Source: Geminicoccaceae bacterium
GTDB taxonomy: Bacteria; Pseudomonadota; Alphaproteobacteria; Geminicoccales; Geminicoccaceae
Length of the DNA: 64,000 bases
NCBI GenBank assembly: GCA_028279345.1
Contig: JANQNY010000078.1
Location: forward strand, 1-64,000
Reading direction: 5' to 3'
Numbering within the stretch: the stretch's first letter is position 1; each line of letters begins with the position of its first letter. Below are positions 19,939 through 29,599 of this stretch, in pieces. Under the pieces are notes generated by a model. It ran no database searches. It saw nothing but the letters and a program-made list of their open reading frames with translations, and was not told where the DNA came from. The position numbers were made by a program, and so were the translations under genes.

Positions 19939-21374
19939 CGACGACGGTCATCCGCAACGCCGCATGGGTGGCGGCTTACGACCCGGCGCGGCAGGAGCAC
20001 GTCTATCTACGCGATGTCGACGTGGCGTTCACCGGCAACCGCATCGTGCATGTCGGTGCCGGATTTGGCGATGTGGCCGACGTCGAGCTGGACGCGCGGC
20101 AGCGTTTCGTCATGCCGGGGCTGGTCAACATCCACAGCCACCCGCTGTCGGAGCCGATGAACAAGGGCTTCCTCGACGAGCTGGGCTCCAAGGGGCTCTA
20201 CATGAGCTCGTTGTTCGAGTTCATGCCGATCTTTCGGCCCGACGGGGAGGGAATGGTCGCCTGCGCGCGGATGGCGCTCGCGGAACTCCTGATGAGCGGC
20301 GTGACGACGCTCGTCGACCTCTCGGTTCCCTATGACGGTTGGCTCGACACGCTTGCCGGCAGCGGCATTCGCGGCGTCGCAGCGCCGATGTACCGCTCGG
20401 CGCGCTGGTTCACGAAGAACGGTCATGTGGTCGAGTACGAATGGGACGAGGCCGCTGGGCGTGCCGCGATGGACGCGGCGCTCGCGGTGGTCGACGCCGC
20501 AAACGCCCATCCGTCCGGGCGGCTCACCGCGATGATCGCACCCTCACAGATCGACACCTGCACGCCGGAGCTCATCAAGGACAGCTTCGATGCCGCGCAG
20601 GCTCGCGGGCTGCCGCTGCAGATTCACGCAGCCCAGAGCGTCGTGGAGTTTCACGAGATCAACCGCCGGCATGGACTAACGCCTATCCAATGGCTGCACT
20701 GGCTGGGCGTGCTCGGCGCGGACACAGTGATCGGTCACGGCATCTTCCTCGATCACCACACCAGCGCCCATTGGCCGCGCACCGGCGACCTGGCGCGGTT
20801 GGTCGAGACGGGGACGGCGGTCGCGCATTGCCCGACGGTGTTCCAGCGCCGCGGCATCACATTGCAGACGCTCGGCCGCTATCTTCGTGACGGCGTCCCC
20901 GTCGGCATCGGCACCGACACCTACCCGCACAACATGCTGGAGGAGCTGCGGAGCGCGCTTTACCTGTCGCGCGTCACGAGCCAGGACGTCTTCGACCTCA
21001 CGACCACCGATGCCTTCAACGCAGCGACGTTGGGCGGTGCCGCGATCCTCAAGCGCGACGACATCGGCCGCCTGGCGCCCGGCGCCAAGGCTGATCTGGT
21101 TCTTGTCGACCTCGAAACGCCGTCGATGCACCCGCTCCGCGATCCTCTCAAATCGCTGATCTACGCCGCTGCCGAGCGCGCCGTGACGGATGTTTGGGTG
21201 GATGGCGAGCAGGTGGTCGCCGGCGGTCGCTGTCTCACCATCGACTACGTGGAGGCCGCACATGCGGTGAGCGCGGCGCAGCGGCGGGCCGAGGCGAAAG
21301 TGCGTCAGCTCGACTGGGCGGCGCGCGATCATTGGGAGATCGCGCCACCGGTGCTCCCGTTCCGGGATTCTTGA
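19935..21374 (+). CDS. Amidohydrolase, TrzA/AtzB/SAH-deaminase-like
   Basis: A 479-residue cytosine-deaminase-type hydrolase. The metal site is seen in VMPGLVNIHSHPLSEP (H-x-H), LQIHAAQSVVEF, VIGHGIFLDHHT and GIGTDTYPHNMLEELR. The closest described groups are chlorohydrolases/deaminases of triazines, methylthioadenosine and S-adenosylhomocysteine. The ATG overlaps the stop of the preceding amidohydrolase (ATGA) and has AGGAGAG upstream. Two successive hydrolases of one superfamily suggest consecutive steps on an N-containing substrate. Confidence 0.87.
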   Translation: MTTTVIRNAAWVAAYDPARQEHVYLRDVDVAFTGNRIVHVGAGFGDVADVELDARQRFVMPGLVNIHSHPLSEPMNKGFLDELGSKGLYMSSLFEFMPIFRPDGEGMVACARMALAELLMSGVTTLVDLSVPYDGWLDTLAGSGIRGVAAPMYRSARWFTKNGHVVEYEWDEAAGRAAMDAALAVVDAANAHPSGRLTAMIAPSQIDTCTPELIKDSFDAAQARGLPLQIHAAQSVVEFHEINRRHGLTPIQWLHWLGVLGADTVIGHGIFLDHHTSAHWPRTGDLARLVETGTAVAHCPTVFQRRGITLQTLGRYLRDGVPVGIGTDTYPHNMLEELRSALYLSRVTSQDVFDLTTTDAFNAATLGGAAILKRDDIGRLAPGAKADLVLVDLETPSMHPLRDPLKSLIYAAAERAVTDVWVDGEQVVAGGRCLTIDYVEAAHAVSAAQRRAEAKVRQLDWAARDHWEIAPPVLPFRDS

Positions 21375-21383
21375 GCCCCTCGC

Positions 21384-22217
21384 TCAGTCGAGCTTGAAGC
21401 CGCGCGCGCGGACGAAGGCGCCGAAGTCCGTGCGCTGGGCTCCGGCGTATTGGCGGGCCTTGTCTTCGGACCAGCCATAGGCATGAGAGCGACCAAAGCG
21501 GTCTTCGCTGCGTTGCCGGCGATAGGGCTGCAGCGCGCGCCGGCGGGCGTCGTACGCCGCCACCTGCTCGGTGATGCCTTCCTCGGACCAACGGTTCTCG
21601 TGCACCGTGACCTGCAGTGGTAGCCGGGGCGAAACCTCCGGAGGTTCTGCCGGGTAGCCGAGGGCGAGCCCGGCGACAGGAAAGACGTGCTCGGGCAGGC
21701 GCAGAAGTTCAGAGACCTGGTCGGGCCGGTCACGCAGGCCACTGATCGGACAGGCGCCGAGCCCGGCGGCCTCGGCGACAAGCACCAGCGTCGCGAGCAC
21801 GATGGCGCCGTCGACCGTGGCGTTGAAGAAGGCGTCGAGATGATCGTTCGCGAAGGGGTGGCCGCGCCACGCGTGGACCTGGCGCTGCCGCCGGTTGTTG
21901 CCACAGATGACGACGAGGGCGGGGGCGCCCGCCACCCAGGTCTGGCTCGGCACCGTCGCCGCGAGCGCCGTCCGCAGGCCCGCGTCGGTGGCGAGCACGA
22001 TGTCCGCCTGCTGCAGATCGCTCTTCGATGGTGCGCACAGAGCGAGTGCCGCGAGGCTGCGCAGAAGCTCGGTCTCGACCGGACGCTGATCGAAGGCGCG
22101 GCACGATCCTCTAGAAGCCAACGCCGAGGCCAGCGCGCTCTCCGCCAACTCCGCGCTGACGTTCGGCGCCTTGCCGAAGCGATAGACCAGCAGCTCCGCC
22201 AGGTTCGCCGTCGCCAT
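21384..22217 (-). CDS. NfsA-type nitroreductase / NADPH-dependent flavin oxidoreductase
   Basis: The 277-residue protein follows the NfsA/FRP pattern: SRGSCRAFD-QRPVETELL near the N terminus, APSKSDLQ for FMN binding, GACPISGLRDRPDQVSELLRLPEHVFPVAGLALGYP, and a C-terminal extension with AYGWSEDKARQYAG. It is probably a cytoplasmic FMN enzyme reducing nitro compounds or quinones. The ATG at 22217 is preferred because AAGGGAGAGG lies upstream. It faces the amidohydrolase operon tail to tail with a nine-base gap and is divergent from ettA. It is not BluB despite the shared fold. Confidence 0.85.
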   Translation of the reverse strand: MATANLAELLVYRFGKAPNVSAELAESALASALASRGSCRAFDQRPVETELLRSLAALALCAPSKSDLQQADIVLATDAGLRTALAATVPSQTWVAGAPALVVICGNNRRQRQVHAWRGHPFANDHLDAFFNATVDGAIVLATLVLVAEAAGLGACPISGLRDRPDQVSELLRLPEHVFPVAGLALGYPAEPPEVSPRLPLQVTVHENRWSEEGITEQVAAYDARRRALQPYRRQRSEDRFGRSHAYGWSEDKARQYAGAQRTDFGAFVRARGFKLD

Positions 22218-22328
22218 CCACACCTCTCCCTTCGACCGCGCCGCCGCCATGCGGCGGTTCTTTCAACGGCGGCTTCGCGCTGCTACATGGTGGCGTGTTC
22301 CCCCAACAAGCAAAGACCGCGCGCGTCC

Positions 22329-24005
<1,677 letters not shown>

Positions 24006-24033
24006 TATATAGACATGTTGCGGAGTAATAAAT

Positions 24034-24729
24034 TTGAACGCGCCAAATTCTCTGAGATTTGCGGGATGCATCGCATTGGTAACGATTCTTGTAGCTTGCG
24101 CTACACCAAAAGACAATTATCAACCAACTGAAGAGCGTTTTTCAATACCAGCTATTGGAGCTGAGAGCGAAGCATTCGTTGGTGACGAGATGCTTTCAGT
24201 TGGCGTTAAATCGGACTATGATGTTCTTGTTATTGATTCGACCCAAGAGATTTCTCTATACGAGGCACATCCTGGTGTATTTCTGCCTCGTGGGTCTGAT
24301 CAAGAATACACGTACTTTTTTGCTCCGACGACGGCCTTGAGGCAAGGTGCTGGGTACGTGTCGGAGGCATGGATTGCTGACCCGGTGGACGCACTTGCTG
24401 TGAACAGGGGTCGAACAGAGCTTTGTGCAGTTACCGTTTTTACGGCTATAGTATGCAATGATGACGCCTATTTTAGCATAGAAAAGCGTAGTGGTTTTTC
24501 CGAAGATGCGTTTCAACAGACTCTCATTTACAGTGGTCGTATAGAAGATCGTGTTAGAATAAGTTATAGAGAGTTTTACGGTGATACGGCGCGTCCGGCG
24601 TTTTCCAATGACGTGGATTACGATCTGTCTGAGTCGAACTTAATTTCGTATAAAGGCGCTCGTATCGAAATACTGTCTGCTGACAACAGTTCGATCCGGT
24701 ATCGAGTTCTCTCGAATTTCCGGTCCTAA
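24034..24729 (+). CDS. AT-rich putative lipoprotein of unknown function
   Basis: A 231-residue product that I do not recognise. It begins with a hydrophobic segment ending in LVTILVACATPK, a good lipobox with the modified cysteine near residue 22, so a membrane-anchored lipoprotein is likely. The rest is mixed beta-like sequence with two further cysteines near residue 130 and many acidic residues. The TTG start has GGAG eight bases upstream. Base use differs sharply from every neighbour: A/T-ending codons dominate. It sits between ettA and a decayed duplicate of the ettA tail, so it looks like cargo of a recent insertion. Confidence 0.75.
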   Translation: MNAPNSLRFAGCIALVTILVACATPKDNYQPTEERFSIPAIGAESEAFVGDEMLSVGVKSDYDVLVIDSTQEISLYEAHPGVFLPRGSDQEYTYFFAPTTALRQGAGYVSEAWIADPVDALAVNRGRTELCAVTVFTAIVCNDDAYFSIEKRSGFSEDAFQQTLIYSGRIEDRVRISYREFYGDTARPAFSNDVDYDLSESNLISYKGARIEILSADNSSIRYRVLSNFRS

Positions 24730-24817
24730 GCAGCTGGCCGAACGCGTTGTCAGCTGGCGTAAATCGCGGTTCGACGGGAACGATCTTTTGTGACGGACGC
24801 GAGAAATCTCTCGACGT

Positions 24818-24948
24818 CCTCGCCTTCGAGGGAGACAGTTACGTCAGGTGGTGGGGGCAATTCGAGGAGTATGAGGAAGACAAGCGCCGCCGCCTTGGCG
24901 ACGGCTCCACGGAGCCCCACCCTAACAGTACAAGTCCCTGAAGGTCGC
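24818..24948 (+). pseudogene. Decayed duplicate of the ettA 3' end (right repeat copy)
   Basis: About 131 bases repeat the last 135 bases of ettA in the same orientation. In one frame it still reads DVLAFEGDSYVRWW, then QFEEYEEDKRRRLGDGSTEPH, after which a small deletion shifts the frame before the last codons. Upstream there is no ettA sequence and no start that would make a sensible protein, although an open frame of 64 codons crosses it. It is best seen as a repeat flanking the AT-rich lipoprotein insert. Confidence 0.88.
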
Positions 24949-25051
24949 CTGACGGATTTGGGAAACGCTTCGGGAGCTGCGTGATCGCTCCCGGTGGCGA
25001 TGTCGTACGTTGGCCGCCTACTCCACCTTGAGCCGTAGAGAGGTTTCACCG

Positions 25052-25576
25052 GTGTCTGACCTGACCACCGTTCCTCTCGCTACCGCGCGGCTGGCGTTGC
25101 GCTCGGTCGAGCTCGACGACGTGCCGACGCTCGTCGAACTCGCCAACGATCTCGAAGTGGCGCGGCGGCTGAGCCGGCTACCGCATCCCTATGGCGAGGC
25201 CGATGCGGTCCGGTTCGTGACCGAGATCTCCCGACAGGGCGCGCACTGGAAGGTTGTCGAGCGTGACGCCTCCATGGTCGGCATCGTTGGCTTGAACCCG
25301 CCGAACAGCGGTACTGCGGAACTGGGCTATTGGTATGGGCGTCGCTTCTGGGGCCGCGGTTTCGCGACCGAAGCGGGGCGCCGCGTGGTCGCGTACGCAT
25401 TGGAGGAAAGCGGGCTGGAGGCGCTCGTCTCCGGCTACTTCGCCGACAACGAGGCGTCGGGGCACGTGCTGCGCAAGGTCGGCTTCGTCGAGCAGAGACG
25501 CTCGCCCCGACGCTGCGAGGCGCTCGACCGGGACCTGCCGCACGTCGAGATGCTGCTGATCCGCGACGGGCGCTGA
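25052..25576 (+). CDS. GNAT-family acetyltransferase (RimJ/RimL-like)
   Basis: The 174-residue protein starts LATARLALRSVELDDV, the usual opening of the RimJ/RimL/ribosomal-protein acetyltransferase group, and has the acetyl-CoA core AELGYWYGRRFWGRGFATEAGRRVVAYAL and a final NEASGHVLRKVGFV. The GTG at 25052 is chosen because GAGAGG lies upstream. The acceptor may be a protein N terminus or a small amine. It faces the next GNAT gene tail to tail. Confidence 0.88.
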   Translation: MSDLTTVPLATARLALRSVELDDVPTLVELANDLEVARRLSRLPHPYGEADAVRFVTEISRQGAHWKVVERDASMVGIVGLNPPNSGTAELGYWYGRRFWGRGFATEAGRRVVAYALEESGLEALVSGYFADNEASGHVLRKVGFVEQRRSPRRCEALDRDLPHVEMLLIRDGR

Positions 25577-25599
25577 CCGGCAGCGCGGCGCTGCGGCGC

Positions 25600-26076
25600 T
25601 CAAAGCTGCAGGCGGTAGTAGCGCACGCTCTGGATGGGTTTGTGGTCGTAAGCCTCGCACTGCTCGAACCCGAGGCCCTCGTAGAGCCTGACGGCCTCCG
25701 GCATCCGGTCGGTGAGCGTCTCCAGCACGACCTCGACAAAGGCGGCGTTGCGCGCTCGCGTCATGGCGGCCGCCGAGAGCGCACGCGCGAGGCCCCGACC
25801 CCGCGCCTCGCGTTCCACATAGAGGCGCTTCAGCTCGGCGCGTGTCGCCGTGAGGGGGCGCAACGCGGCGACGCCCACGGCTCCTGGCCCGTGGCCTGCC
25901 AGCCACAGCCCGCCGCGCGGCGGTCGGTACGCCCCAGGCAGTTCCGCGAGTTCGGCATCGAACCCCTGGAAGCACAGCGGCACCTCGAGCCAAGCGGCGT
26001 AGCGCTCGAACAGGCGTCGTGCCTGGGCAACGGCTGCGGCGTCGTTCGGATCGACCTCGGTGACCGGCGCGTTCAT
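25600..26076 (-). CDS. GNAT-family N-acetyltransferase
   Basis: A single GNAT domain of 158 residues. The core is AELKRLYVEREARGRGLARALSAAAMTRAR followed by the EAVRLYEGLGFE motif near the C terminus. The ATG at 26076 overlaps the stop of the dehalogenase-like gene by four bases (ATGA), so it is the distal gene of a three-gene leftward operon with the hydrolase and the EamA transporter. The acceptor is unknown. Confidence 0.87.
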   Translation of the reverse strand: MNAPVTEVDPNDAAAVAQARRLFERYAAWLEVPLCFQGFDAELAELPGAYRPPRGGLWLAGHGPGAVGVAALRPLTATRAELKRLYVEREARGRGLARALSAAAMTRARNAAFVEVVLETLTDRMPEAVRLYEGLGFEQCEAYDHKPIQSVRYYRLQL

Positions 26077-26957
26077 CGGCCGACGAAGAAGCGGTCGAAG
26101 GCGGCGAGCACGCCATTCGGGCACTCTTCGGCCAGGTAGTGGCCGCAGGGCAGGGCCTCCCCTTCCACGCTGTAAGGCTCCGCATGTTTCACGCGCCAAG
26201 TCTCTCTAACGTCGAAGTGGCGGTGCATGAGACCCTGCTCGCCCCAAAGGACCAGAAGCGGGCACTCGATCCGCGCTTGCTCGTCGCCGCGGTCGTGCTC
26301 GAGGTCGATCGTCGCGGCCGCGCGGTAGTCCTCGCACATCGCGTGGACGGTCGCCGGGTCCTGGATGCAGCGCTCGTACTCGGCAAGCACCGCCGGCGGG
26401 AAGGCGTCGGCGGCACTCCCCCAGCGGGCGAGCTTGGCATGCAGGTAGGTGATCGGTGCGGCGTTGATGAGGTCCTCCGGCAATGGCGCCGGCTGCGCCA
26501 GAAAGAACCAGTGATAGTAGCCCATGGCGAGCGCCATGTTGGTGGCCTCGAACAGGGTGCGCGTCGGCACGATGTCGAGCAGTGCCAGTCGCTCAACGCG
26601 GTCCGCATGGTCGAGTGCCAGGCGATGCGCCACTCGGCCGCCACGATCGTGGGCGCCGAGCTGGAAGCGCTCGAAGCCGAACTCGGCCATCAGTTCGACC
26701 ATGTCTCGGGCCACGGCGCGCTTGGCGTAGCCGGCGTGACGCGCGTCGTCCTCCGGCTTGCTGCTGTCGCCATAGCCGGGGAGATCCGCGCAGACGACGG
26801 TAAACCGCTCGGCGAGCGTCGGCGCCACCGCGTGCCACATCACGTGCGTCTGCGGAAAGCCGTGCAGTAGCAGCAATGGCGGTCCTTCACCGCCGATGCG
26901 GGCGTTGATGATCCCAGCGGCGACGTCGACACGGCGTTGCGTGAAGCCTTCGAACAC
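26073..26957 (-). CDS. Fluoroacetate/haloacetate dehalogenase-like alpha/beta hydrolase
   Basis: The 294-residue sequence closely follows the fluoroacetate dehalogenase group. The nucleophile Asp104 lies in AHDRGGR with the carboxylate-binding arginines 105 and 108; Asp128 (LLDIVPT) and His273 (CGHYL) complete the triad; His149-Trp150 and Tyr211 correspond to the halide-binding pocket. These match residues known for the Rhodopseudomonas enzyme at offsets of six to eight. Epoxide hydrolases lack this His-Trp/Tyr set. The GTG start follows GGGGAGG and overlaps the upstream transporter stop by one base. It probably acts in the cytoplasm on a short halogenated acid. Confidence 0.85.
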   Translation of the reverse strand: MFEGFTQRRVDVAAGIINARIGGEGPPLLLLHGFPQTHVMWHAVAPTLAERFTVVCADLPGYGDSSKPEDDARHAGYAKRAVARDMVELMAEFGFERFQLGAHDRGGRVAHRLALDHADRVERLALLDIVPTRTLFEATNMALAMGYYHWFFLAQPAPLPEDLINAAPITYLHAKLARWGSAADAFPPAVLAEYERCIQDPATVHAMCEDYRAAATIDLEHDRGDEQARIECPLLVLWGEQGLMHRHFDVRETWRVKHAEPYSVEGEALPCGHYLAEECPNGVLAAFDRFFVGR

Positions 26958-27877
26958 TAGGCCTCCCCCCGGAGTGGCTCGGTCGCAGGCGGCCGGCTGA
27001 CGAGCCAGATGCCGACGGCGACGAGCGCCGCGGCCGCCAGATGATAGGGCCTCAGCGGCTCGCCCAGAAACAGGATGGCGAGGACCGCGCCATAGATCGG
27101 GACGAGATTGGTGAACACGCCCCCTGCTTGCGGCCCGAGGACGCGAACACCCGCACTCCAGGCGATGTAGGCGAGGACCGACGGGAACAGCACCAGGTAA
27201 GCGAGCCCGATCCCCACCTCCGGCGACCACACCAGGTTGAACTCGCGGATGGTGTAGGTGGTCAACGAGAGTGCCAGACCGGGGAGGATGGTCGCCAGCA
27301 GGAACGGCAGGTTGGGGATGTCGCGCGGGCGGTAGCGCAGCAGCACAGTGTAGAGCGCCCAGAAGAAGATCGCGGCGATCTGGAGGACATCGCCCATCGC
27401 CGCCTTGAGCTGAACGAGGGCCGCCAGTTCGCCCCGCGTGACGATGAGGATTGCGCCCAAGATCGACAGGGCTAGGCCCAGCGCCTGCCAGCGGTCGATG
27501 CGGTCGCCCGAGATGGCCCAAGCGATCAGCACCGTGTAGAGCGGCGTCATCGCCGAAAGCACCGCGACGTTGAGCACCGTGGTGTGGGCGAGTGCCGTGT
27601 ACTGCAGCAGGTGGAAGCAGCCGAGGCCGCTGAGGCCGAGGGCGAGGATCAGCCGGCGCTCGCGCCACAGGCCCGCGCGATGCCGCCAGAAGCTGCCGCC
27701 ACAGAAGAGCGCCAAGAGCACCGCAGCACAACCCCAGCGGGCGACGTTGATCGTCGTTGGATCGACCGCACCGGCGAGCGTGCGGCCGACGACCAAATTG
27801 CCGCCCCAGGTGAGGGGCGCGAACGCCAAAAGGCAGTAGGCGAGGAAAACCGCGGACCGTTCCCGATCCCGGCTCAC
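26957..27877 (-). CDS. DMT-superfamily EamA transporter
   Basis: A 306-residue inner-membrane protein with about ten hydrophobic helices in two EamA repeats. Signs of the family are AFAPLTWGGNLVVGRTLA in helix 1, the conserved AL--T repeat ends and PIYGAVLAILFLGEPL in the ninth helix. Such proteins export or import small metabolites. It is the first gene of the transporter-dehalogenase-GNAT operon, so its cargo may be the halogenated substrate or its product, though this is only inference. GTG at 27877 has only a weak ribosome-binding site. Confidence 0.88.
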   Translation of the reverse strand: MSRDRERSAVFLAYCLLAFAPLTWGGNLVVGRTLAGAVDPTTINVARWGCAAVLLALFCGGSFWRHRAGLWRERRLILALGLSGLGCFHLLQYTALAHTTVLNVAVLSAMTPLYTVLIAWAISGDRIDRWQALGLALSILGAILIVTRGELAALVQLKAAMGDVLQIAAIFFWALYTVLLRYRPRDIPNLPFLLATILPGLALSLTTYTIREFNLVWSPEVGIGLAYLVLFPSVLAYIAWSAGVRVLGPQAGGVFTNLVPIYGAVLAILFLGEPLRPYHLAAAALVAVGIWLVSRPPATEPLRGEA

Positions 27878-28045
27878 CAGAATTTCTTCGCACGGGTTCG
27901 CTGGGGCAACTGCTCAAGTTCCTCCGCTGATCGGCGGGACTATGGCGCCCCGGGCAGGGTTGATCCACGCCGGTTGGCGCAGGCGTGGCTTGCACGCGCG
28001 GTCCGCTCGGCTTGACCGAGACCGCGCGAGTTCCACTCTACGCGC

Positions 28046-28720
28046 ATGAACCCGGTCACCGCTGTCATGGAGCGTCTCGCTGCCGCCGCGCGGACACCCG
28101 TCACCGATGTCGGCGTCAAGCGTCGCCGGAGCGCCTTCCAGAGCCTCGTCGCCTGCTTGTTGAGCGCGCAGTCGCGCGACGCCAATACGAAGAAGGCGGC
28201 CGATGCTCTCTTTGCGGCCGCGGCGACCCCGGCGGCGATCTTGGCACTCGACGAGGCGAGGATCGCCGAGTTGATCCGCCCCTGTGGGCTCTACAACTCC
28301 AAGGCGCGCAACCTGAAGCGCCTCTGCCGGGATCTGCTCGACCGCCATGGCGGCGAGGTGCCCAGCGATCGGGAGGGCTTGATGGCGCTGCCGGGCATCG
28401 GCCGGAAGTGCGCCGACATCATGCTGCGCTTCGTCTATGGCGAGCCCGTGATCGCCGTCGACACGCACGTCTTTCGGGCCGCCCGACGGCTCGGTCTCTC
28501 GCAGGCATCCACGGCGGATGGCGTCGCCCGCGACCTCGAGGCTACGGTGCCGGCGCGGTTCAAGCACGACGCGCACCTACTCCTGTTGGAGCACGGCAAG
28601 CGCATCTGTCGGTCGCGACAACCGCGTTGCGACGCTTGCGTCCTTGCCGAGCTTTGCCCATCAGCGCGCACGGCGGCGCCGATGCGCGTCGCGCGGGCGA
28701 GCGGGGTATCGCAAGGATGA
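28046..28720 (+). CDS. nth: Endonuclease III
   Basis: Nth is a DNA glycosylase/AP lyase that removes oxidised pyrimidines. The 224-residue protein has the helix-hairpin-helix LPGIGRKCADIM with catalytic Lys121, the catalytic Asp139 in AVDTHVFR, and the [4Fe-4S] loop with cysteines 188, 195, 198 and 204 in the C-x6-C-x2-C-x5-C spacing. Length and order are standard. The next gene, a nitroreductase, overlaps its stop as ATGA. Confidence 0.96.
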   Translation: MNPVTAVMERLAAAARTPVTDVGVKRRRSAFQSLVACLLSAQSRDANTKKAADALFAAAATPAAILALDEARIAELIRPCGLYNSKARNLKRLCRDLLDRHGGEVPSDREGLMALPGIGRKCADIMLRFVYGEPVIAVDTHVFRAARRLGLSQASTADGVARDLEATVPARFKHDAHLLLLEHGKRICRSRQPRCDACVLAELCPSARTAAPMRVARASGVSQG

Positions 28721-29385
28721 TGGATGTCGAGGAGGCGATCACAGGCAGGCGCTCGATCCGTCGGTTCTTGGATGAGTCGGTCCCGCGCCCGCTCGTCGAG
28801 CATATCCTGGAGGTGTCGGCTCGCGCGCCCAGTGGCGCCAACATGCAACCGTGGATCGTCCACGTCGTGACCGGGGCGTCGCGCGCCCGGGTGGGTGACG
28901 CGGTCCGCGACGCGGCGCGCAGTGGCCGCAGGAGCCCAGACTACGTCTACTATCCCGACGAGTTCTTCGAACCCTTCAAGAGCCGGCGCCGCAAGATCGG
29001 CTTCGATCTCTACGCGCTCCTGGGCATCGGCCGCGATGACGCCGCGGCGCGGGCGCGTCAGAGCGAGGCGAACTTCGCTTTCTTCGGCGCGCCAGTTGGC
29101 CTGTTCGTTACGGTCAACCGCAGGCTCAACCCCGGCAGCTGGCTCGACTGCTTCATGTTCATCCAGAACCTGCTGCTGGTTGCGCGCGGCCATCGCCTCG
29201 AGACCTGCGCGCAAGCCTCGTGGATCCCCTATGCCGGCACCGTGCGGCAGACGCTGGGCATCAACGAGGAGGAGGTGCTCCTCTGCGGCATTGCCTTGGG
29301 CTATCCCGACCCCGACGCGCCGGAGAACGCGCTCGCCACCGAACGAGCGCCGGTGGAGACGTTCACCACCTGGCACGGTGCGTAG
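28717..29385 (+). CDS. Nitroreductase-family FMN oxidoreductase
   Basis: A 222-residue protein of the NfnB/PnbA-like nitroreductase branch. The opening DVEEAITGRRSIRRFLD and ARAPSGANMQPW form the FMN phosphate and ring contacts; GSWLDCFMFIQNLLLVARGHRLETCAQ is the dimer helix; and LCGIALGYPDPDAPEN is the C-terminal signature. It probably reduces nitro compounds or enones with NAD(P)H. The ATG overlaps the nth stop, so both are likely co-expressed. A long open frame running through nth in another phase is not coding. Confidence 0.88.
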   Translation: MMDVEEAITGRRSIRRFLDESVPRPLVEHILEVSARAPSGANMQPWIVHVVTGASRARVGDAVRDAARSGRRSPDYVYYPDEFFEPFKSRRRKIGFDLYALLGIGRDDAAARARQSEANFAFFGAPVGLFVTVNRRLNPGSWLDCFMFIQNLLLVARGHRLETCAQASWIPYAGTVRQTLGINEEEVLLCGIALGYPDPDAPENALATERAPVETFTTWHGA

Positions 29386-29530
29386 CGAGGTCGGCCTTGG
29401 CGCTCAGTCGCACGCAGCGCGCTGCTACATCGCGCACGGCGGCGGTTCCGCTGCGGCGAGGCGCTCCGCACATTGCAGCACCGTGCAGCCGTGCAACGTG
29501 GTGGCAGACCTCCCCCGAGCGGTCATTCCG

Positions 29531-29544
29531 CCCGGCTAGCCGGG
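29531..29544. promoter_or_regulatory. Perfect 14-bp palindrome between convergent genes
   Basis: CCCGGCTAGCCGGG is self-complementary and lies in the 214-base gap between the convergent nitroreductase and MFS genes. It could form a short hairpin acting as a two-way terminator, but there is no T tract on either side. Confidence 0.35.
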
Positions 29545-29599
29545 TGAGCTGTCGTGGGCGAGGCTAAGCGGGCGCTGCGCAGAATCCGGGTCGTGACCG

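Noticed and set aside
21384-22217. BluB (dimethylbenzimidazole synthase), suggested by the cob genes nearby
   Set aside because: Sequence order, PISGLRDRP and the long C-terminal extension match NfsA-type nitroreductases, and the BluB signature is not seen.
24747-24941. 64-codon frame across the ettA tail duplicate as a real gene
   Set aside because: Only its second half resembles EttA and it diverges by a frameshift at the end; treated as a decayed repeat.
27985-28716. Upstream extension of the nitroreductase frame through nth
   Set aside because: The extra 240 codons lie in another phase of the conserved nth gene; the real start is the ATG overlapping the nth stop.
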